This document shows positions 1 through 4,576 of a stretch of DNA of 5,443 bases, in pieces. The DNA is taken from positions 1-5,443 of the forward strand of contig JAISRU010000032.1 of assembly GCA_031273515.1 (NCBI GenBank), read 5' to 3'. The translations under genes and the position numbers were made by a program. The DNA is from Bacteroidales bacterium. GTDB taxonomy: Bacteria > Bacteroidota > Bacteroidia > Bacteroidales > WCHB1-69. The stretch's first letter is position 1. The number at the start of each line of letters is the position of its first letter. The notes beneath the pieces are model-generated. The model did no database searches. It worked only from the letters and a program-made list of their open reading frames with translations, and was not told the origin of the DNA.

Positions 1-7
1 CGTAAAG

Positions 8-145
8 AATTTTTGCAACACGAGCGTAAAGCAAATGCTGTTGTTTGACTTCCCGACGCAGCGAGTGAGCGCAGCGGCAGCTTGCTGACTTTACCGAACT
101 GCAAGCAGGGAGGAGTTCAGCATTTGTAGCGAGTGTAAAAAAATT
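8..145. repeat. Long imperfect inverted repeat enclosing a GC-rich core
   Basis: CAAATGCTG at 32-40 is the exact reverse complement of CAGCATTTG at 118-126. Further out the arms still match in patches: ACAC at 18-21 with GTGT at 133-136, and AATTTTT at 8-14 with AAAAATT at 139-145. Inside, CAGCTTGC at 78-85 pairs with GCAAGCAG at 101-108 with one mismatch. The whole could fold as a branched structure in DNA or RNA. There is no T-run after it, so it is not an obvious terminator. Origin and function are unknown. Confidence 0.5.
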
Positions 146-179
146 TAGCCAAGACAGGTACAGCGAGCGGCTTTTTTTG

Positions 180-211
180 CTTACTTTTTTCAGCTGCAGG
201 AAAAAAGTAAG
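180..211. repeat. Perfect 12-bp hairpin
   Basis: CTTACTTTTTTC (180-191) and GAAAAAAGTAAG (200-211) are exact reverse complements separated by the 8-nt AGCTGCAG, which contains overlapping CAGCTG and CTGCAG palindromes. The arms hold T and A runs inside the stem. No U-tract follows on either side, so it does not look like a classical terminator. A palindromic repeat unit or an end of a mobile repeat is more likely, but this is inference. Confidence 0.65.
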
Positions 212-1029
212 AGGAAGTAAAAACGTTTACTACCCATGTCCAACATTGATGTTATTTTTGCTATACTATTCAAATACCTTTTTGGTTCCGGCTTGTCCGG
301 GTTAGGGTCTCCCACGTTCATGCGCTAACTTTATATCACGCGCAACCAAATCCTACCCCGAATACTCCCTGCTCTTATGCTTTTGTGTAGGGTTGCTTTC
401 TATCTATTCGCTCCCATCTTCTTTGCAAGGTGACAGATTTCATCCTTTCTGACAGACTCACCACTATTAATAGCTTAACGAGGCTTAACTTTGGCAGCTC
501 ACAATACACAATATGGAGAAAATTTGGACGTCCTCTCATATTCGGTCATGTAGGGGCATACAACTGCGATGTCTGGATCGTTTCTACCAATATTTAATCC
601 TTACGGGATTTTTCACGCTTGCGACAATGTGAACGGCGAAGCCTTCACCGGAAGGTAAATGCACCCTTTGTTTCCGCCAAGCAAGAAGGGAAAAGACAAA
701 GCCAAACATATTGCTCATATTGTTCAGAAAACAATGCTTTCCTGATGCGATTTTTCGCAGAAATTCATGGTTGGATTAGCCCGAAAAAGTATCGTTTTTT
801 TCACTTCATTGCTTAATATTCTTCCAATTGAGAGGTTTAGAGCCGGAAAAACATAGAATTGTCGGAGATGAAGTAAATCATTCATAATACTGGTAATCAA
901 ATGAATAATGTTTTTGGCAAGAAGAGAACGAAAATTCCTGTTTTATTTTTTTTGAATTGATAATCAGTGGTATATATCATTTCAAAAGATTTTTTTTTGG
1001 TTTTATAAAAATGGTATCTAAAATAGTTG

Positions 1030-1037
1030 TATATTTG
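1030..1037 (+). promoter_or_regulatory. Bacteroidota -7 promoter element for the HU gene
   Basis: TATATTTG matches the Bacteroidota -7 consensus TAnnTTTG recognised by the group's primary sigma factor. It follows a very AT-rich stretch (about 20% GC at 961-1020) and would start transcription near 1042-1046, giving a leader of about 70 nt before the HU start codon. The nearest TTTG (996-999) is further upstream than the usual -33 spacing, so the -33 element is not convincing. Confidence 0.6.
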
Positions 1038-1113
1038 CGACTTGTAAACCTGACGTGGTGTCGGGTATAAACAGATTAAATAAAGTTATTAATTTATCAA
1101 AAGTAATTGAGAC

Positions 1114-1398
1114 ATGACAAAAGCAGATGTAGTGGCTGAAATCGCCAGCAAAACAGGAGTTGACAAAGCAACGGCTCAGGTAGTAGTTGAATCCTTTATG
1201 ACAACAGTGAAAAACTCTTTGTTGAAAAAGGATAACGTCTATTTGAGAGGTTTCGGAAGTTTTATTATTAAAGACAGAGCGAAAAAAACAGGCAGAAATA
1301 TTTCCAAAAATACGACGCTTGTTATTCCTGCTCATAAAATTCCAGCATTCAAGCCTGCCAAATCTTTTTCATCCGTAGTCAAAGCAAAATTAAAATAA
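1114..1398 (+). CDS. hup: HU family DNA-binding protein
   Basis: A 94-residue nucleoid-associated protein of the HU/IHF family, close to the family's usual 90-95 residues. It should act as a dimer that bends and compacts DNA. The N-terminal helices cover about residues 1-40. The family core GFGSF is at 46-50, followed by the basic DNA-binding arm (about 51-77) and the C-terminal stretch IPAFKPAKSF at 76-85. At the arm tip the sequence is GRNIS, so residue 63, where E. coli HU has its DNA-intercalating proline, is isoleucine; I believe this is common in Bacteroidota HU proteins. The ATG is the only sensible start and has no Shine-Dalgarno sequence, which is normal for the phylum. Two stop codons lie in tandem (1396-1401). 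A small basic protein gene follows 17 nt after the first stop and probably shares the transcript. The choice between HU paralogues, and so the symbol, is uncertain. Confidence 0.95.
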   Translation: MTKADVVAEIASKTGVDKATAQVVVESFMTTVKNSLLKKDNVYLRGFGSFIIKDRAKKTGRNISKNTTLVIPAHKIPAFKPAKSFSSVVKAKLK

Positions 1399-1415
1399 TA
1401 AAAGCGTAGATTATT

Positions 1416-1505
1416 ATGCCAAGTGGTAAAAAAAGAAAAAGACATAAAATGGCGTCTCACAAAAGGAAAAAACGCTTACGCAAAAACAGGCATAAGAAGA
1501 AATAG
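1416..1505 (+). CDS. Small basic ribosomal protein candidate (mS38/bS22-like, AURKAIP1/COX24 motif)
   Basis: A complete 29-codon gene from ATG to TAG. The product starts MPSGKKRKRHKM; about two thirds of it is Lys or Arg and it has no acidic residue. Residues 5-29 carry the spacing KM-x2-HK-x-KK, which matches the conserved C-terminal core of mitochondrial ribosomal protein mS38 (AURKAIP1; yeast Cox24). The actinobacterial small-subunit protein bS22 belongs to the same Pfam-type family. I therefore infer a ribosome constituent embedded in rRNA. Structural work on the Flavobacterium ribosome also reported an extra small protein, but I cannot confirm that it is this one. The gene sits 17 nt after HU, before a strong terminator, so it is probably cotranscribed with HU. 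A chance frame is unlikely given its exact start, composition and placement. It is easily missed by gene callers because of its length. Confidence 0.8.
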   Translation: MPSGKKRKRHKMASHKRKKRLRKNRHKKK

Positions 1506-1530
1506 CATTTTGTGAGCAAACAAAACGGAA

Positions 1531-1572
1531 ACTAAATTATATATCCCTGAAAGATATATAATTTAGTTTTTT
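1531..1572 (+). terminator. Strong rho-independent terminator of the HU transcript
   Basis: ACTAAATTATATATC (1531-1545) and GATATATAATTTAGT (1553-1567) form a perfect 15-bp stem around the 7-nt loop CCTGAAA, followed by a run of six T (1567-1572). The stem is AT-rich but long. It lies 26 nt after the stop of the small basic gene and 39 nt before the RNase G start, so it separates the HU unit from the RNase G operon. No T-run lies on the opposite side, so action on the minus strand is not evident. Confidence 0.9.
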
Positions 1573-1610
1573 ATGTATATTATTTACAGATACTTAAATC
1601 AAAACAATCT

Positions 1611-3194
1611 GTGCGGAAAGAATTATTTATAAATACAGACGAAAACGAAGTCAGGATAGCGCTGCTGGAAGATAGAATGCTGGTAGAACTGCATAGTGAA
1701 AAGACGTCGGATAATTTTCATGTGGGCGACGTCTTTATAGGAAGAGTGAAAAAAATTATATCCGGATTGAATGCTGCATTTGTAGATATAGGGCATGACA
1801 GAGATGCATTTTTGCATTATTTGGATTTAGGAATAACCTGTTTAACCATCAATAAATATGTAAAGGAATGTTTGTCGGGCAGAGTTCAAAATCCTTCTCT
1901 GGCAAAAGTCCCTATACAGGAAATGATCCCCAAGAATGGAAAAATAAAAGACGTTCTTGCAGTCAATCAGTTAATTCTTGTTCAAATAGCCAAAGAAGCC
2001 ATATCTACCAAAGGTCCCCGTCTGTCGGGTGAGATCGCTCTTGCAGGACGCTATGTGGTATTGGTTCCTTTTGCGGATAAAATAATGGTCTCTCAAAAGA
2101 TTACCAATTCCGAAGAAAGAATCAGGTTACGAAAAGCCATGTCCGGTATCAAGCCCAGAAATATGGGTATTATTATCCGTACCGTAGCCAAAGAACAAAA
2201 TGTAGAGGCTCTGCATGCTGATCTGAAGGTCTTGCTTGATAAATGGAACGAAATTGTCCGAAATATCAGAGGAAACAGGTTCCCTAAAAAGGTAATCAGC
2301 GAACTGGATAAAGTTTCGGCGCTGTTGAGGGATATTCTCAATGATACCTTCGATGCTATTTATGTCAACAACACTTATTATTCGGAAATACGGTCTTATC
2401 TTCAGATCATAGCTCCCGACAAAGTGGATATTGTTAAATTGTACAATGGGAAACTTCCTCTTTTTGAGTATTATGACATAGATAAACAGATAAAAAGTTC
2501 GTTTGGGAAAAGTGTTTCCATACGGGGAGGCATTTACATCGTGATAGAACATACCGAAGCGCTTCATGTTATTGACGTAAACAGCGGACATCGTGTAAAT
2601 TCGGACAAAACACAGGAAACAAATGCGGTAGAAGTAAATATGCGTGCAGCCGTCGAAATTGCCCGTCAACTGCGATTGCGGGATATGGGCGGCATTATTG
2701 TGATCGATTTTATTGATATGCACGAAGCTGCGCATCGCAAAAGACTGTATAATTGTCTTGTGGCTGAAATGCAAAAGGATAAAGCGCGTCATACTATTCT
2801 CGCTCCCAACAAGTTTGGACTGGTACAGATTACACGTCAGCGGGTACGTCCCGAAGTCAATATCGACGTTCGAGAATTGTGTCCTTCGTGCAACGGAACA
2901 GGAATGGTGCGTCCGCCCGTTTTAATTATCGACGATATCGAAAACAGTCTGCAATTATTGGTGAAAACGCAAAAAGAAAAAAATCTGACCCTCGTTTTAC
3001 ATCCCTTTTTGTATGCCTATCTAACCCGACATTTTTATGCGCTGAAATGGATGTTTAAACACAGATGCCGTCTACGGTTTCAGTCTAAAAATTCTTTCCA
3101 GTTGCTGGAATATCGGTTTTACAGCAAGAAAGTGGGAGAAATAAATTTCTGGTCGCCCAATAACAAGAAGACAACCATATTAAATCAGGACTAA
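1611..3194 (+). CDS. rng: Ribonuclease G (RNase E/G family endoribonuclease)
   Basis: A full-length 527-residue, Mg-dependent single-strand endoribonuclease of the RNase E/G family, which processes rRNA ends and starts mRNA decay in the cytoplasm. The N-terminal S1-type RNA-binding domain spans about 38-130 (VGDVFIGRVKKI, AAFVDIG, DAFLHY). It has a loop about 20 residues longer than in E. coli RNase G, a form I associate with Bacteroidota members. The 5'-monophosphate sensor matches R190-T191 (IIIRT). The catalytic aspartates are D322 (VIDVNSG) and D366 (IVIDFIDM), equivalent to D303 and D346 of E. coli RNase E. The zinc-link is C424-P-S-C427, followed by GTG. It has no long C-terminal scaffold, so it is G-type rather than E-type. 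The start is GTG; no ATG lies upstream in frame after the terminator, and homologues begin at the same point. No clear promoter is visible in the 38 nt after the terminator. The DUF4159 gene begins 2 nt after its stop. Confidence 0.96.
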   Translation: MRKELFINTDENEVRIALLEDRMLVELHSEKTSDNFHVGDVFIGRVKKIISGLNAAFVDIGHDRDAFLHYLDLGITCLTINKYVKECLSGRVQNPSLAKVPIQEMIPKNGKIKDVLAVNQLILVQIAKEAISTKGPRLSGEIALAGRYVVLVPFADKIMVSQKITNSEERIRLRKAMSGIKPRNMGIIIRTVAKEQNVEALHADLKVLLDKWNEIVRNIRGNRFPKKVISELDKVSALLRDILNDTFDAIYVNNTYYSEIRSYLQIIAPDKVDIVKLYNGKLPLFEYYDIDKQIKSSFGKSVSIRGGIYIVIEHTEALHVIDVNSGHRVNSDKTQETNAVEVNMRAAVEIARQLRLRDMGGIIVIDFIDMHEAAHRKRLYNCLVAEMQKDKARHTILAPNKFGLVQITRQRVRPEVNIDVRELCPSCNGTGMVRPPVLIIDDIENSLQLLVKTQKEKNLTLVLHPFLYAYLTRHFYALKWMFKHRCRLRFQSKNSFQLLEYRFYSKKVGEINFWSPNNKKTTILNQD

Positions 3195-3196
3195 GC

Positions 3197-3850
3197 ATGT
3201 ACTTCAAAAACAGTTATCTACTATTATTGTTGTTCCTGTCGATCAATTCCGGAACTATTTTCGCACAGCAGATTGCCTTACTCAAATACCGCGGCGGAGG
3301 AGATTGGTATGCCAATCCGACATCTTTACCCAATCTGACTAAATTTTGCAATCAAAATCTAAACACGTCTTTATCCGAGCCTGTAACGGTGGAAGTGGGA
3401 AGCAAAGATCTTTTCAATTATCCTTTTGTGCATCTTACAGGACATGGAAATGTGATTTTTTCGGAAGAAGAATGTCGCAATCTGCGCACCTATCTTATCG
3501 CAGGAGGATTTTTACATATAGACGATAACTACGGATTGGATAAATTTATTCGTCCTCAGATGAAAAAGGTGTTTCCCGAACTGGACTTTGTGGAATTGCC
3601 ATATAATCATCCTGTATATCATCAAAAATACAATTTTCCCAACGGATTACCCAAAATACATGAACACGATAATAAGTCTCCGCAGGGCTTTGGATTGATT
3701 TATGAAGGTCGATTAGTGTGTTTTTATTCCTACGAAACCGATTTGGGCGATGGATGGGAAGATTATGCAGTGCATCTCGACAGCGAAGAAATCAGAACAA
3801 AAGCATTGCAGATGGGCGCTAATATTATTCAGTATGTCTTCACCCGATAA
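3197..3850 (+). CDS. Secreted DUF4159 domain protein of unknown function
   Basis: A 217-residue protein with a clear Sec signal peptide: hydrophobic core LLLLLFLS at about 8-15 and likely cleavage after A23 (IFA/QQ). There is no lipobox cysteine and no second membrane segment, so export to the periplasm is likely. The mature part is a single DUF4159 domain. Recognisable conserved stretches are YRGGGDWYANPTSLPNL at 31-47, TGHGNV at 81-86, GGFLHIDDNYG at 103-113, HPVY at 138-141, LPKIHEHD at 151-158 and ETDLGDGWED at 180-189. The domain is thought to have a glutamine amidotransferase-like fold, but no reaction is known. Many His, Asp and Glu residues in the conserved blocks would allow metal binding or catalysis; that is speculation. 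It is translationally packed between RNase G (2 nt upstream) and the S4 gene (17-nt overlap), an odd location for an exported protein. Confidence 0.88.
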   Translation: MYFKNSYLLLLLFLSINSGTIFAQQIALLKYRGGGDWYANPTSLPNLTKFCNQNLNTSLSEPVTVEVGSKDLFNYPFVHLTGHGNVIFSEEECRNLRTYLIAGGFLHIDDNYGLDKFIRPQMKKVFPELDFVELPYNHPVYHQKYNFPNGLPKIHEHDNKSPQGFGLIYEGRLVCFYSYETDLGDGWEDYAVHLDSEEIRTKALQMGANIIQYVFTR

Positions 3851-4247
3851 GGAGGAGGTAAAAACGAAAGTCCGCATAGACAAATGGTTGTGGATGGTTC
3901 GTCTGTACAAAACAAGAACAATGGCAGGAGATGCCTGTAGTTCAGGGAAAGTCAAAATAGACGACGTCAATTGCAAACCTTCTCGCGAAATAAAAATCGG
4001 GAGTATCGTGCAGGTTCGCACAGGACAAATCCAAAAAACAATACAGATACTCAATTCACCCAAAAGTCGCATTGCAGCAAAATCTGTCCCCGACTACTAT
4101 CTCGACCTCACCGACAAAGAAGAATACGACAAACTAAAACAACTTGACTCTCAGTTTGAACATCGAGAACACGGCATCGGACGTCCAACAAAAAAAGACA
4201 GAAGACAGTTGAATAAATTGAAAATTGAAAATTGTCTGAACCGCTGA
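3834..4247 (+). CDS. S4-domain RNA-binding protein (Hsp15/HslR-like)
   Basis: A 137-residue protein with an N-terminal S4 RNA-binding domain at about 13-75: VRIDKWLW at 13-20, then RLYKTRTMAGDACSSGKVKI, with GSIVQV at 56-61. A basic C-terminal tail follows with the signature GIGRPTKKDRR at 114-124. This architecture matches the Hsp15/HslR group; E. coli Hsp15 binds stalled 50S subunits that carry nascent peptide. The same role here is an inference. An upstream in-frame ATG at 3750 would add 28 residues buried in the DUF4159 gene and lacking family similarity. I prefer ATG 3834, a few residues before the conserved domain, which overlaps DUF4159 by 17 nt and suggests coupled translation. A strong Shine-Dalgarno-like tract lies just after this start rather than before it. 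The final residues (LNKLKIENCLNR) are encoded by a heptanucleotide repeat. Confidence 0.9.
   Translation: MSSPDKEEVKTKVRIDKWLWMVRLYKTRTMAGDACSSGKVKIDDVNCKPSREIKIGSIVQVRTGQIQKTIQILNSPKSRIAAKSVPDYYLDLTDKEEYDKLKQLDSQFEHREHGIGRPTKKDRRQLNKLKIENCLNR
3849..3859 (+). promoter_or_regulatory. Shine-Dalgarno-like tract inside the start of the S4 gene
   Basis: AAGGAGGAGGT spans the DUF4159 stop codon and lies 13 nt after the chosen S4 start codon. It is close to a perfect anti-Shine-Dalgarno complement, yet no ATG, GTG or TTG follows at normal spacing in the S4 frame. The only near-cognate in-frame codon at suitable distance is ACG at 3864. Whether it has any role in translation is unknown. Confidence 0.3.
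4214..4234 (+). repeat. Heptanucleotide tandem repeat at the end of the S4 gene
   Basis: TAAATTG, AAAATTG and AAAATTG lie in tandem, about three 7-nt units, within the last codons of the S4 gene. Since 7 is not a multiple of 3, gain or loss of one unit would change the reading frame and alter the C-terminal residues. The conserved domain lies upstream and would not be affected. Confidence 0.6.
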
Positions 4248-4289
4248 TTTATATTTCGGCTTGTTATTGAGCATAGTTGAAATCTGAAG

Positions 4290-4359
4290 TTCGACCTCGA
4301 AGAGGTCAAATATTTATAGAAGAAATGTTCTCCTCTATTGTACGTCCCCAATAGGGTCG
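4290..4359. repeat. Pair of intergenic palindromic repeats (REP-like)
   Basis: The first unit (4290-4310) has the stem GACCTC (4293-4298) and GAGGTC (4302-4307) around GAA. The outer TT/AA pairs continue past one C-A mismatch that would be a pair if 4308 were G. The second unit (4343-4359) is CGTCCC, loop CAATA, GGGTCG, pairing in five of six positions. Both are small GC-rich hairpins in an AT-rich spacer. Degenerate hairpin pairs of this kind are reminiscent of dispersed intergenic palindromes seen in Bacteroidota genomes; copy number cannot be judged from one window. Confidence 0.5.
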
Positions 4360-4527
4360 AATAGAATCACAACCTCTTACATCTGTTTATAATTTCTATT
4401 TGCTTTATTTACACCTCATTGCGACGGATGTCTTTTTGCTCTGTTTTTTCTCTACCATTTGACCGAATATAATCATCCCCTTGTGTGTCCAAAGTTATTT
4501 TGTCATGGATGTTTCAATTATTTATAC

Positions 4528-4535
4528 TATCTTTG
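4528..4535 (+). promoter_or_regulatory. Bacteroidota -7 promoter element for the topoisomerase gene
   Basis: TATCTTTG matches the TAnnTTTG consensus and would start transcription near 4540-4545, about 35 nt before ATG 4577. A TTTG at 4499-4502 is somewhat further upstream than the usual -33 position. If this promoter is real it rules out the alternative upstream start at 4505, which lies before the transcription start. Confidence 0.6.
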
Positions 4536-4576
4536 CAAACATTTTAATCAGGACAGATACAGATAACGATAGATTC

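Larger units (their letters stand above)
1..1017. other. Gene-free region with structured, possibly repeat-derived DNA
   Basis: No open frame here looks like a real gene. The longest forward frame (619-816, from a TTG codon) has no family features. One minus-strand frame runs from 600 to 190 with five internal stops (501-499, 477-475, 402-400, 333-331, 327-325). That is about the stop density expected by chance at this composition, so coding is not supported. Composition changes sharply: about 60% GC at 61-120, falling to 20-25% at 901-1020. The left third carries inverted repeats, listed separately. Short direct repeats occur at 431-437 and 450-456 (TGACAGA, 19 bp apart) and at 473-479 and 483-489 (GCTTAAC, 10 bp apart). 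The block may be a non-coding dispersed repeat or the relic of an inserted element; this is inference. It may continue to the left of the window. Confidence 0.6.
4248..4576. other. Intergenic spacer between the S4 gene and topoisomerase gene
   Basis: This 329-nt spacer contains no coding frame of note apart from an in-frame upstream extension of the topoisomerase frame to ATG 4505. It holds two degenerate palindromic units (4290-4359), a T-rich middle part (about 4380-4460) and a promoter-like -7 element at 4528. No convincing intrinsic terminator for the upstream operon is visible: neither palindrome is followed by a T-run. Confidence 0.6.

Noticed and set aside
253..260. TATTTTTG, a match to the TAnnTTTG promoter element
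   Set aside because: No gene lies downstream on the plus strand and no -33 partner is visible; such a match is expected by chance in AT-rich DNA.
190..600. One minus-strand frame that could be a pseudogene broken by five stops
   Set aside because: Six stops including the last in 137 codons is about the random expectation for this composition, and no domain is recognised.
619..816. 65-codon plus-strand frame starting from TTG
   Set aside because: TTG start, no recognisable family, no promoter, and it sits in a segment where all frames show chance-level stops; an overlapping frame at 780-887 is equally open.
1018..1335. 105-codon minus-strand frame
   Set aside because: It is antisense to the HU gene, whose family identity is clear.
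2127..2792. 221-codon minus-strand frame
   Set aside because: It is antisense to RNase G and includes no recognisable domain; the opposite strand carries the catalytic motifs of the enzyme.
3713..4072. 119-codon minus-strand frame
   Set aside because: It lies antisense across the DUF4159/S4 junction, both of which are supported by conserved motifs.
4290..4310. Hairpin considered as the terminator of the RNase G operon
   Set aside because: It is not followed by a T-run; the bases after it are AAATATTTATAG.
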